Shown: positions 36,501 to 47,350, counted from the first letter of the stretch. The stretch: 64,000 nt of DNA from Asterias amurensis (GCF_032118995.1 NC_092660.1:3549501-3613500), one strand, 5' to 3'. The notes: generated from the letters alone by a model not told the origin. Made by a program: numbers and translations.

Positions 36501-36894
36501 CGTCCCACTCACCTTCCAGTACAAATATTTGGCGCTTTGTATCCTTTGGAAAAGGCGCGTTATAAATACGTTTGTTATTATAGTTTTTATTATTGTTATT
36601 ATTAAAGCACAACATGGTTACAAGTGCATCCATCAGCAAAACAGAAACCAACAAAACATGCAATTGGATCTTGTGAAGGATCTGCAGTGAACTTTACAAA
36701 GAGTTAAGACTGGTCTTATGTTGTTCGGACAAGTTACTCGTCTATCTTAGGACTAGCCCTAAGTTTGGACCAGTCCTAACTCTTTGTGAAATTGATCCTA
36801 GGATGGTTAGGTTTGAAGGTCAATTTTTAATGTAAAAGTATTTTTTTTTTAATTTTTTTTTATTTACAGGCTTCAAGAGTTTGAGTACTCCTGA
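30548..36894 (+). CDS. POLR1H: RNA polymerase I subunit RPA12 (zinc ribbon), 4 exons
   Basis: Exons about 30548-30677, 32805-32910, 35622-35732 and 36870-36894. Exon 1 encodes the N-terminal zinc ribbon (FCPQCGSILPFP.., KCKTC; C14, C17, C33, C36). Exon 2 encodes a GVVYHSYLRLN linker. Exon 3 encodes the C-terminal ribbon CAKCGHDGL..RSADEGQTVFYFCPSC with the acidic DE pair that in RPA12/TFIIS-type ribbons reaches the polymerase active site to promote RNA cleavage. Exon 4 encodes LQEFEYS and a stop. Expected length is about 120-130 aa. Oddities: the strong GTAAGT donor of exon 1 leaves exon 2 one base out of frame, and exon 3 has one base too many (TTTCCAC where TTTCAC is expected before ACCAGG), so the conceptual protein stops early. 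Sequencing error, another splice choice or gene decay are all possible. Five extra terminal-exon copies lie downstream. Confidence 0.88.
31059..31552. mobile_element. Three clustered copies of a CCGTATGGC palindromic MITE
   Basis: Copies at about 31059-31191, 31303-31420 and 31421-31552. Each has GGAAAGTTTCCGTATGGCG-like ends, CCACCACTTTTTCA and GAGATATCCCTTTTT. The third is inverted with respect to the first. They lie in POLR1H intron 1. Confidence 0.75.
31632..32541. mobile_element. Nested MITEs in POLR1H intron 1
   Basis: The outer element has ends GGGCCTAATTTCATGGCTC and GAGCCATGAAATTGGGCC, with CTTACGGC words inside. It is split by a second element at about 31709-32363 with ends AGTGCTGGGCGAATA and ATTCGCCCAGGCCTA and ATTCGGATA/TATCCGGTTA interior repeats. 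Confidence 0.75.
33055..35345 (+). repeat. About 212-bp satellite filling POLR1H intron 2
   Basis: About 12 monomers with period near 205-215 bp. Each contains GTTTTATTTCAGAGGTTTTA, ATTTTACCTGTGAAAACAG, AGCAAAAATCAGTGACAA, GGGTTCGCCACCC, AAGGAAACCCCTGGCCAATT, TTTGATTGAAAATTTG and a C-run of 6 to 15. Left monomers are the most diverged and right ones the most alike. TTTTATTTCAG|AGG resembles a 3' splice site in every unit. Confidence 0.9.
35753..35913. mobile_element. Inverted-repeat element, AAGCCTGGTTCATACTTCC ends
   Basis: It lies 20 bp after the donor of POLR1H exon 3. The left end AAGCCTGGTTCATACTTCCT is mirrored by AGGAAGTATGAACCGGGCTT. About 160 bp, non-coding. Confidence 0.7.
36201..36604 (+). 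mobile_element. tRNA-derived SINE in POLR1H intron 3
   Basis: Same family as 15561-15955: GTGTCATGGCTAAGCGTTTAA head, box B GGTTTGAATCCCC, central CCTTCGGATTGGAC block, GCGCTTTGTATCCTTTGG and a TTATTATT tail. Confidence 0.85.
36684..36802. mobile_element. Family C hairpin just before the first POLR1H terminal exon
   Basis: Ends TTTACAAAGAGTTAAGAC and CTCTTTGTGAAATTGATCC. Its right tail (TTTGTGAAATCGACCCCAGG) is kept in downstream repeat units before each exon copy, showing that the element was in place before the array was amplified. Confidence 0.75.
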
Positions 36895-37641
36895 AGAGAA
36901 TTTACATCTTCGGATCGGTCTACACTGAGAGGAACTCGAGGCAAGAGGTCACTGGAACAAGGAGATGAAATCACCATCGGCGACGACAACTTCCCGATGC
37001 CAGAGAGATGTCTTACTGATGAGGAGGCCGATTTTTTGACTGTTTATTCGTTGAATAATGCGCCACTTCATATAAGGTGATTTATAAGTTTTGAAAAACA
37101 AGCCCCACGCTATTTGGTTTTATATTTTTAACTCTGAAAACAGAGAAGCAAAAATTCAGTGACAAAGGGTTCGCCACCCGTAAGGAAACCCCTGGCCGAT
37201 TTTTTAACCGTGTTTGAATGAAAATTGCGCCACTTCAAATTGAAACATGACGTAAACCCCTCCAAATATTTTGCTATACAAAAAGGTTCCTTTTATTATA
37301 GAGGTTTTATATTTTACCTTTGAAAACAAGAGAGCAAAAATCAGTGACAGTCTGTAAGGAAATCCCTGGCCAATTATTTTTAAATGTTTGTGGAAAAAAG
37401 CAAACATAGTATGTTGATGTATCGAAATCTTTACCTCGGATGGATTCATCGCAACTGTGACAGGGTTTTGCTTTTTTCTGTTTTCTCAGCAAGAAGAACC
37501 AGTTAACCTATTTTGCTGAAACTTTTACTGTTTTATTTCATCTTTCTGACCATTTGTAAAATCGACCCCAGGATGGTTAATGTCAAAGGTTCATTTTTTA
37601 TTTAAAAGTTATATTTTTATATATTTTTTTTATATTTACAG

Positions 37642-37666
37642 GCATCAAGAGATTGAGTACTCCTGA
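37642..37666 (+). CDS. POLR1H: POLR1H terminal exon copy 2
   Basis: The acceptor TTTATATTTACAG is followed by a cassette that, joined to exon 3, would encode K-HQEIEYS and TGA. It is a candidate alternative last exon, and use is unproven. Confidence 0.5.
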
Positions 37667-38443
37667 AGAGAATCATTATCTTCGGATCGGTCTACACTTA
37701 GAGATCTCAAGACAAGAGCTCACTGGAACAAGGAGATGAAATCACCACCAGCGACGATGTCAACGATGACGACCTGATGCCACAGAGATGTCTTACTGAT
37801 GAGGAGGCCAATTTTCTGACTGTGTTTATTCATTGAATAATGCGCCACTTCACATAAGGTGATTATAAGTTTTGAAAAACAAGCCCCACGCTATTTGGTT
37901 TTATATTTTTAACTCTGAAAACAGAAGAGCAAAAATTCAGTGACAAAGGGTTCGCCACCCGTAAGGAAACCCCTGGCCGATTTTTTAAATGTGTTTGATT
38001 GAAAATTGTGCCACTTCAAATTGAAAGTTTACATTTAAATTTTGAAAAATGACATAAACCCCTCCAAATATTTTGCTATACAAAAAGGTTCCTTTTATTT
38101 CAGAGGTTTTATAGTTTACCTTTGAAAACAAGAGAGCAAAAATCAGTGACAGTCTGTAAGGAAATCCCTGGCCAATTATTTTTAAATGTTTGTGGAAAAA
38201 AGCAAACATAGTATGTTGATGTATCGAAATCTTTACCTCGGATGGATTCATCGCTACTGTGACAGGGTTTTGCTTTTTTCTGTTTTCTCAGCAAGAACAA
38301 CCAGTTAATCTATTTTGCTGAAACTTTTACTGTTTTATTTCATCTTTCTGACCATTTGTGAAATCGACCCCAGGATGGTTAATGTCAAAGGTTCATTTTT
38401 TATTTAAAAGTTATATTTTTATATATTTTTTTTATATTTACAG

Positions 38444-38468
38444 GCATCAAGAGATTGAGTACTCCTGA
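38444..38468 (+). CDS. POLR1H: POLR1H terminal exon copy 3
   Basis: Identical to copy 2 in the exon and its acceptor, 802 bp downstream. It would encode HQEIEYS. Confidence 0.5.
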
Positions 38469-39245
38469 AGAGAATCATTATCTTCGGATCGGTCTACACT
38501 TAGAGATCTCAAGACAAGAGCTCACTGGAACAAGGAGATGAAATCACCCACAGCGACGACGTCAACGATGACGACCTGATGCCACAGAGATGTCTTACTG
38601 ATGAGGAGGCCAATTTTCTGACCGTGTTTATTCATTGAATAATGCGCCACTTCACATAAGGTGATTATAAGTTTTGAAAAACAAGCCCCACGCTATTTGG
38701 TTTTATATTTTTAACTCTGAAAACAGAAGAGCAAAAATTCAGTGACAAAGGGTTCGCCACCCGTAAGGAAACCCCTGGCCGATTTTTTAAATGTGTTTGA
38801 TTGAAAATTGCGCCACTTCAAATTGAAAGTTTACATTTAAATTTTGAAAAATGACATAAACCCCTCCAAATATTTTGCTATACAAAAAGGTTCCTTTTAT
38901 TTCAGAGGTTTTATAGTTTACCTTTGAAAACAAGAGAGCAAAAATCAGTGACAGTCTGTAAGGAAATCCCTGGCCAATTATTTTTAAATGTTTGTGGAAA
39001 AAAGCAAACATAGTATGTTGATGTATCGAAATCTTTACCTCGGATGGATTCATCGCTACTGTGACAGGGTTTTGCTTTTTTCTGTTTTCTCAGCAAGAAC
39101 AACCAGTTAACCTATTTTGCTGAAACTTTTACTGTTTTATTTCATCTTTCTGACCATTTGTGAAATCGACCCCAGGATGGTTAATGTCAAAGGTTCATTT
39201 TTTATTTAAAAGTTATATTTTTATATATTTTTTTTATATTTACAG

Positions 39246-39270
39246 GCATCAAGAGATTGAGTACTACTGA
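39246..39270 (+). CDS. POLR1H: POLR1H terminal exon copy 4
   Basis: Same acceptor; one base differs so the last residue becomes Tyr (HQEIEYY) before TGA. Confidence 0.5.
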
Positions 39271-40046
39271 AGAGAATCATTATCTTCGGATCGGTCTACA
39301 CTTAGAGATCTCAAGACAAGAGCTCACTGGAACAAGGAGATGAAATCACCACCAGCGACGACGTCAACGATGACGACCTGATGCCACAGAGATGTCTTAC
39401 TGATGAGGAGGCCAATTTTCTGACCGTGTTTATTCATTGAATAATGCGCCACTTCACATAAGGTGATTATAAGTTTTGAAAAACAAGCCCCACGCTATTT
39501 GGTTTTATATTTTTAACTCTGAAAACAGAAGAGCAAAAATTCAGTGACAAAGGGTTCGCCACCCGTAAGGAAACCCCTGGCCGATTTTTTAAATGTGTTT
39601 GATTGAAAATTGCGCCACTTCAAATTGAAAGTTTACATTTAAATTTTGAAAAATGACATAAACCCCTCCAAATATTTTGCTATACAAAAAGGTTCCTTTT
39701 ATTTCAGAGGTTTTATAGTTTACCTTTGAAAACAAGAGAGCAAAAATCAGTGACAGTCTGTAAGGAAATCCCTGGCCAATTATTTTTAAATGTTTGTGGA
39801 AAAAAGCAAACATAGTTTGTTGATGTATCGAAATCTTTACCTTGGATGGATTCATCGCTACTGTGACAGGGTTTTGCTTCTTTCTGTTTTCTCAGCAAGT
39901 AGAACCAGTTAACCTATTTTGCTGAAACTTTCACTGTTTTATTTCATCTTTCTAACCATTTGTGAAATCGACCCCAGGATGGTTAGGGTCAAAGGTACAT
40001 TTTTCATGTAAAAGTAATTATTTTATATATTTTTATATATATACAG

Positions 40047-40062
40047 GCATCAAGAGATTTAG
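40047..40062 (+). pseudogene. POLR1H: POLR1H terminal exon copy 5, early stop
   Basis: The acceptor is TATATATATACAG. The cassette reads HQEI and then TAG because GAG is changed to TAG, so it would end three residues early. Confidence 0.5.
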
Positions 40063-40848
40063 TACTCCTGAAGAGAATCAACATCTTCGGATCGGTCTAC
40101 ACGTAGAAGTCTCAAGACAAGAGCTCACTGGAACAAGGAGATGAAATCACCACTGGCGACAATGACAACGATGACGACCTGATGCCACAGAGATGTCTTA
40201 CTGATGAGGAGGCCGATTTTTTGACTGCGTTTATTCATTGAAAAATGCGCCACTTCATATAAGGTGATTTACAAGTTTTGAAAAACAAGCCCCACGCTAT
40301 TTGGTTTTATATTTTTAACTCTGAAAACAGAGGAGCAAAAATTCAGTGACAAAGGGTTCGCCACCCGTAAGGAAACCCCTGGCCGATTTTTTAACTGTGT
40401 TTGATTGAAAATTGCACCACTTCAAATTGAAAGTTGACATTTAAATTTTTAAAAATAACGGGAAACCCCTCTAAATATTTTGATATACAAATAGGTTTCT
40501 TTTATTTCAGAGGTTTTATATTTTACCTGTGAAAACAGAGGAGCAAAAATCAGTGACAAAGGGTTCGTGTCCGTATGGAAACCCTTGGCCAATATTTTTT
40601 TAAATGTTTGGGGAAAAAGCAAACATAATTTGTTGATGTATCGAATTCTTTACCTCGGCTACTGTGACAGGGTTTGCTTCTTTCTGTTTTCTCAGCAAGT
40701 AGAACCAATTAACCTATTTCGCTGAAACCTTCACTGTTTTATTTCATTTTTCTAACCATTTGTGAAATCGACCCCAAGATGGTTAGGGTCAAAGGTTAAT
40801 TTTGTATGTAAAAGTAATGTTTTATTTATTTATTTTTCTGATTTACAG

Positions 40849-40873
40849 GCATCAAGAGATTGAGTACTCCTAA
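40849..40873 (+). CDS. POLR1H: POLR1H terminal exon copy 6
   Basis: The acceptor TTCTGATTTACAG has the best pyrimidine tract of the later copies. It would encode HQEIEYS and stop with TAA instead of TGA. Beyond it the sequence leaves the array. Confidence 0.5.
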
Positions 40874-40990
40874 AGAGAATGAACATCTTCGGATCGGTCT
40901 ACACTGAGAGGAACTCGAGGCAAGAGCTCACTTGGAACAAGGAGATGAAATCACCACCGACGACGACGGCAACGACGACCACCACCTGAT

Positions 40991-41690
40991 GCCAGAGAGA
41001 TGTGTTACTGATGAGGAAGCCGAGCATTCATCCCAGTATGGGTACTTAAATAAGATAAGGATCCTTTATCACTGACAGTGCCATCAGGATTGTCTCAAGA
41101 AACAAAATGAGGCTTGACAACAAAATTAAGTCTGGTTCCTTTTTGTTAAACTTTGAGCGTTTCATGCGGGTTTTGATCGGTACACGGGAACCAGACAAAA
41201 TGGCCGAACTGTGGTAAAGATGTTTTGAAACTGTCAGTGTTGCTTACATTAGTTTGCGATAACTCGTGCTTTATAGCTTGTTTCAAAAAATGAGTATCTG
41301 AAATTGAATTGTTTACCGCCATCAATTGTTGTTATTGATCGATACTCCCCTTACCCCTGGGGTGGGTTGATCGATTGAAAGAATGAACAAGAAACTTGAG
41401 TGCACACCTTTTATGATAAAAGCCTTCTAGCTCTGGTTAGGATTATGGCATACTTAGTAACTTATGGGTCATGACAAGACTAAAACTCCCTTTTTCCTGA
41501 GAGTTGGTCATTGCACAAAATGTCATACTGTTACTACGAAACGCCTGATGCATTACGGAGGCAACGTTGCCACCGGTCATTGCCTTGGTGCCCCTTCAAA
41601 TGTTCTTGCAATTATTCCATAGAGGTGCCCTTTACCAAGAAAAACCACCGTGGTGCACTTGCCCTGTTTAAATGACTGAGCTGTCCTTTT
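40991..41690. other. Array exit, no gene recognised
   Basis: Unique-looking sequence. A block at about 41545-41605 (GGAGGCAACGTTGCCACCGG, CATTGCCTTGGTGCC) is an inverted counterpart of 43045-43115. Confidence 0.4.
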
Positions 41691-42760
41691 CTGCTAGGGG
41701 TTTGCGTCATAGCAAACTAGGAACCTATCAACGTGTTCTCTAGCAGTGGCTTACTGTTGTACCACTACCATGGTGCATGACTTTCATCCCTTTGTGCTAG
41801 GGATTGTGTCGCAGCAAACTTAGTAAAGTTTTACATTAGTGGCTAACTGTTGTACCACTACCATCACACATGACTTTCATCCCTTTCTGCTAGGGATTGG
41901 GTCACAGCAAACTTAGTAAAGTTTTAGTTTAGTGGCTTACTGTTGTACCACTACCATCACACATGACTTTCATCCCTTTCTGCTAGGGATTGGGTCACAG
42001 CAAACTTAGTAAAGTTTTAGTTTAGTGGATTACTGTTGTACCACTACCATCATACATGACTTTCATCCCTTTCTGCTAGGGATTGGGTCACAGCAAACTT
42101 AGTAAAGTTTTAGTTTAGTGGATTACTGTTGTACCACTACCATCACACATGACTTTCATCCCTTTCTGCTAGGGATTGGGTCACAGCAAACTTAGTAATG
42201 TTTTACATTAGTGGCTTACTGTTGTATCACTACCATCACACATGACTTTCATTCCTTTCTGCTAGGGATTGGGTCACAGCAAACTTAGTAAAGTTTTAGT
42301 TTAGTGGATTACTGTTGTACCACTACCATCACACATGACTTTCATCCCTTTCTGCTAGGGATTGGGTCACAGCAAACTTAGTAATGTTTTACATTAGTGG
42401 CTTACTGTTGTATCACTACCATCACACATGACTTTCATTCCTTTCTGCTAGGGATTGGGTCACAGCAAACTTAGTAAAGTTTTAGTTTAGTGGATTACTG
42501 TTGTACCACTACCATCACACGTGACTTTCATCCCTTTCTGCTAGGGATTGGGTCACAGCAAACTTAGTAAAGTTTTAGTTTAGTGGATTACCGTTGTACC
42601 ACTACCATCACACGTGACTTTCATCTCTTTCTGCTTGGGATTGTGTCACAGCAAACTTAGTAACGTTTTACATTAGTGGCTTACTGTTGTACCACTACCA
42701 TCACACATGACTGTTCATCCCTTTCTGCTAGGGATTGGGTCGCAGCAAACTAAATGTTGA
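41690..42760. repeat. 93-bp minisatellite, about 11-12 copies
   Basis: The unit contains TACCACTACCATCACACATG, ACTTTCATCCCTTTCTGC, TAGGGATTGGGTCACAGC and AAACTTAGTAAAGTTTTA. Units alternate between TTTAGTTTAGTGG and TTTACATTAGTGG variants, hinting at a two-unit period in places. No ORF spans it. Confidence 0.9.
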
Positions 42761-43044
42761 GGTTCATATGTACACACATGACCTTTTCCCCTTCCTACCT
42801 GGGGGAAATGACTGGTACATTATATTAATCCACATGCCGTTCGACCTCTGACCCTTCCTCTGTGGGGTAAAGTTACTGTAAACCTTTCCGACTGTATGTC
42901 AGAAATGGCCACTTGCCATTTTACTTCTGCCCCCCCCTTCCCACCTGGGGTATTTGTTGCAATAACACAATGATAAATCTTGAATCATGTGTTGTGAATT
43001 GTTTCTATAGACTAACGGGCCTGTTAATCTGTACTGGATCATTT

Positions 43045-43115
43045 CCAGGACACCAAGGCAATTACCAGGGGCATCGAGGCTATCGCCTTCGTTGCCTCCG
43101 TGAAGTATCAGGCCT
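43045..43115. repeat. Right partner of an inverted pair flanking the 93-bp array
   Basis: CACCAAGGCAATTACC and GTTGCCTCCGTGAAGTATCA mirror the block at 41545-41605. A short open frame here (ending KYQAWIYS) is therefore more likely repeat than exon. Confidence 0.55.
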
Positions 43116-44234
43116 GGATTTATTCATGATTGTGCATTTGACTGCAATTGTGATCCAACTTCACAAAAAGAAGAAGACAAATCATTACGTGAATCATTTC
43201 GCTTATCATTCTTTGTGTTGGCCACACACGCAAAATAAATTGTTTTCAATCAAAGCTATTCTTAATTTTGGCTTTAAACTTAATTTTGGGACAAAAATAC
43301 GACAATGTGAAAAGATTTGTCCTTTTTGGTAATTTGGGTCACAACTGCAAAATATTTGTGAATTTTACATAAATTATCTTAACACTTTATTGAGACATTC
43401 CCACGAAATGAGTTCACATTATTTTATATACAAAATGCGTACATTTTTCATATAGAACGTTCGAATTTACTTCCCAAAATACAGAATTTTAAATTCTTAT
43501 TTTTTTTTTTACTCTCGGCAATTTTTTCCCCCTACTGCTTTTAAAACTTTGCTCACTTTAAAAACTCTTTTTTTTTTAGATTTTTCCCAGAGTTGGAATA
43601 TCTTAGCAAATTTTACAGAAATGTTTGTTTTCCTGGAAAACAAAACTTTCTGTAACATTTGCTTGTGACTTAAGTTGTGAGAGTGTCTCTGGTTCTATAT
43701 TGATACTTTGATGATTGTGAAGCCAAGTACAACATGCACTCAACACAATTAATGCAAGTAGAACACATTCTTAAGTTGTATTCTTGGGAACAATCTTCAT
43801 GACATACAAGTATGTCATCATTTTAACTAAATCTATTCTATTTTGGCACTACATGTTTTGATAAGTGTGATGCACACCTGTCTAAACTCAAAATGAAATA
43901 CGAGTACGTCATCAATTTAAACAAATTTATTCATTTTTGGCATGACATGTTTGGATAAGTGTGATGCACACCTGTCCAAATTCAAAATAAAATTGATTAA
44001 AAAGAACAATATTTTTTACGAAACAGTCACAAACTTCATTTGAAATTTTTTTTTTCTTCTTTGCATTGCTGCGACAGTAATAATTAACAGTTCTAAATTT
44101 TATAGAGTTTATTTTTGCATCAGCTGATTCAGAGATAACTTTATTTCAACTCAAGGACTGTAAATGTTGTACTTGGCTGTTTTTATAATTTGAAAAATTA
44201 TGTTGAAAAATTATGTTGTAAATTAATTGGTTAC
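43116..44234. repeat. Non-genic stretch with a 2-copy tandem duplication
   Basis: About 43799-43990 holds two copies of a 92 to 95-bp unit (AAGTGTGATGCACACCTGTC, GTATGTCATCATTTTAAC). Nothing else was recognised. Confidence 0.5.
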
Positions 44235-47200
44235 CATTCATTAAATGCTGTAGAAAGCACCACTGAACTGTAGAAGCAGCAGGGTTGTGCAAACGTGTGT
44301 GCCTGTCGGTGTGGCCAACTACTATCTGGAAAGTGTGACGACCTAATGATCCAAGAGTTAATGGTTGGGTAAGCATTTTATTAAGTGAAATCTTGTTAAT
44401 GTGGCGCTGGTAGTCTGTCTTACCGGTGTCCTACCTTACATGATTGACAAACTATTTCAACTTTCTCGATCGCCGACAAAAAAACAAAACCTAAGAAAGA
44501 AAGGATTTGGTTGCCTGTTGAAGTCTTTGGGGGCCTGTATCAAAAGTGTCAAGGACTGAGGACCATTGCACTTTTTTTGCACATTTTTTACCTGATCATT
44601 TTGTTATCCTAAGTTGGTACCCGTCTCTCTATACTGTTCCTGTGTAAACGGGTCTACTTTTTGAGCAACTTCTCTACACTGGACATCCTCTTCTGATCTG
44701 AGAGAGCCTCTGAACTTGACGGATGACGGAGACTTCTACCCAGATAATGGTGCGAGGGTCGGAGAAACGAGATTCTGAACATGGCTATTCACATTTCAAT
44801 CAGGTACTCAGGCTTTTACATTGGTTTCACTTGTGTTAAGAAGTTTTGACTGTATCAATAGGAGATATCAAAGATGACATTGGGATTGTGTAGGAAGTTA
44901 ACAGAGTCCTTTATAAAAGAAATATCGTCGCTTAGATAGATGCCGTTGTGCATTAGGTAATTGTGAATAGTGTTTAGATTCAGTTAAAACTGACGTTAAC
45001 TATTGGTCTATTTCAGTGACCAATTAACTAGGTTGTTCATTGTAGGTTTTGAGTGGTCAGCTTTATGACAGATTCTACAGTAGGTATGTTAACGACAATC
45101 AGTTGAGGAAATGATTTACAAATGATGTTGACAAATAGACATTGCTTTTTTAACAAATACTGCCACTGTGGTGTGCATGATTTGTATACATTTTTCATAA
45201 ACATAGAATTTAGCTGCACTAGGTGTTTTCAATCCTTCGGGGTATTAATTATTGATAATTGTGAACAGTTTTTACAACTGGTTAACCCTTTTCCAGCTGA
45301 ACATGGTGACGACACTCAGGCGGTTTACAAACACTCACAAAATTTGTTCAGCCGCAATGTTTGAATCTTGTTTCTCTAGTTATTTAGGTTGTTAAAGTGA
45401 CAAAGACACTTGGTCATTAATATTTTGACAGGTTCTAAAAAGAGTAGGCAAGTTTAAGATATGTTAGCCGTAGAACTGTTGGGAACAAATGCAACCTACT
45501 AGTTTTTGGTCAGGACAACAATTGATCTCTTTGGAACGAGACAAATTTTGTGCGATGTCCATCAATTATTTTAATTCTTTTATGGTAACATGAGAATGTA
45601 TCAACATGTACAATAGCGAAATGTACAATGGATCAAACTAGGTGTTTATTAGCGTATTAGCAGTATTAGTGTAGACTTATTCAGTTAAATAACCTCAGAA
45701 CAAACAGTAATTTGTCACATGGCTAGGTAGTTAAAGGAAGCATAAACACTAGTCCAGTATTGGTGTAGAACTATTAAACAAATAACTAAATTAGTTATTT
45801 CTCAATTTGCTTGTTAGATTGATTTTGTTATGAATAGTATGCCAAAAAGACACAGCAGGAATAGGTATTCTAAATAAGACGTCACCTTGTTAATGCACTG
45901 TTTGCAGAATCACAGGTGTCTTTCTAGATGGAAAATACACCAAGTTATCAGCTGATAAAACCTTAATTTTCCGACATCGACGTCAGACTCATTTTTATGC
46001 AAAAACATTTGTAGTTTATAATTGGTGCGAAATCATTAGTATGCAGTGGTTGGTTTGCAGATTTACATGAAGTTAATCAGTAGGAGTAGTTGTTGATCCA
46101 AGATGTTCAATACTTTATTGGGACTTTATTAGCAATTTGTAGTTCCGTAGGATTTGAAACTTTGTTGTACTTAGGATCTTATCGTCACTTATAAAACCTT
46201 AATTTTCCGACATCGACGTCAGACTCATTTTTATGCAAAAACATCGTACTTTTAAATTGGTGCGAAAATCTTTAGCATGCAGTTGTTGGTTTGCAGGCTT
46301 ACATGAAGTTAATCAGTAGTAGTTGTTGATCTTAGATGTTCAATACTTTATTGGGACTTTATGAGCAATTTGTAGTTCCGTAGGATTTGAAACTTTGTTG
46401 TACTTTAGAATTCGTTCAGAATTTAGAATTTGTTTAGAGATAGGTTAGGTTTTTTTAAGAGGTTTTTTCTCAGTCTAGTTATCCTTCATAAACCCAATGT
46501 CATCTACAATATCTCCTGTAATGATACTCAATGCAATGAAGATGCAAATCTGATTTTTGTGTACAACCTCACTTTTGACTTTGAAATTTGACTTTGAAAT
46601 TTGACTTCGTTTAAACGTGTAATCACACACTGTTAAAATGTTGCGATGTTTTAACAAATCCAAAATTTATGGTTGATTTGAAACTAAATTTATCAAGAAG
46701 TGTAGTACTTCTAATGCAAGTGAAACCAATACATTCCTGAGTATGCTGTTAATATTGAAAAGAACATGCGTATTTTAGTTGTTTTTTGTGCTTGTCACAA
46801 AAATCCACAAAATTGTTCAAGTTCAGCCGCCATGTTGGAATCTTGTTTCTCTGATCAGCGCATCATCATCTGGGTTGAAGTCTTCGTTATTCTGATGGTA
46901 CAGGACTCAATCAGTGATGAAGTGGAAGCGTCCTTTTACATTTCAACCAAAATTCAAACTTAAAACTTTACTCCAAGAACTTAGCGACGTGTTTGCCCGA
47001 ACAGGGGGAGACGTCCGATGGTACACTTGATACAGATTCATCAAACATTTTAACGGGCAACAGAATCCTTTCCGACTTTTGTTTTGGACTTTGAAAAAAA
47101 AAATCTTAAGTTTGTGTTTGGCTTCGGACTTTTAAAAACCAATCTTTTTAGTTTGTCAATCATGTAAGGCAGGACATTGGTAAAACAGACTATCAATGAA

Positions 47201-47350
47201 ACATTAACTTGATTTAACTTAATAAAATGCTTTCCTTCCATTAATACTTAGATCATTAAGTCGCTTCACTTTCTAGATAGTAGTTGGCCACATCGACTGG
47301 CACACACGTTTGCGCAACTCTGCTGCTTCTACAGTTCAGTGGTGCTTAAA
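44235..47350. mobile_element. Long fold-back element, arms of about 550-600 bp
   Basis: The left arm (about 44235-44830) and right arm (about 46770-47350) are diverged reverse complements. The outer tips are CACCACTGAACTGTAGAAGC and its mirror GCTTCTACAGTTCAGTGG. Further in, ACATGATTGACAAAC pairs with GTTTGTCAATCATGT, and AGACTTCTACCCAGATAATG pairs with ATCATCTGGGTTGAAGTCTT. The interior has no transposase ORF. It contains a partial extra arm copy near 45290-45375 and the 236-bp duplication. Confidence 0.65.
45955..46408. repeat. 236-bp tandem duplication, 2 copies
   Basis: ATAAAACCTTAATTTTCCG at 45955 and at 46191, followed by GACGTCAGACTCATTTTTATG and ending GTAGGATTTGAAACTTTG in both copies. 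It lies inside the fold-back element. Confidence 0.85.

Larger units (their letters stand above)
36870..40990 (+). repeat. 802-bp higher-order tandem array of the POLR1H 3' end
   Basis: Terminal-exon starts at 36870, 37642, 38444, 39246, 40047 and 40849 show spacings of 772, 802, 802, 801 and 802 bp. Each unit holds an exon-like cassette with its acceptor, a conserved 150-bp post-stop stretch (GGATCGGTCTACAC, ATGCCACAGAGATGTCTTAC), two 212-bp-type satellite monomers, a TTTCTCAGCAAG stretch and a family C tail. Units 2 to 4 are almost identical. Exon 3 and its flanks (about 35570-36780) are absent from the units. Confidence 0.93.

Noticed and set aside
41690-42760. CRISPR-like array
   Set aside because: The 93-bp units are repeated throughout with no unique spacers, and the host is an animal. 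It is a minisatellite.
42913-43332. 139-codon open frame and a possible last exon ending KYQAWIYS
   Set aside because: The central part mirrors a block at 41545-41605, so it looks like repeat sequence. No upstream exon with a matching phase was found.
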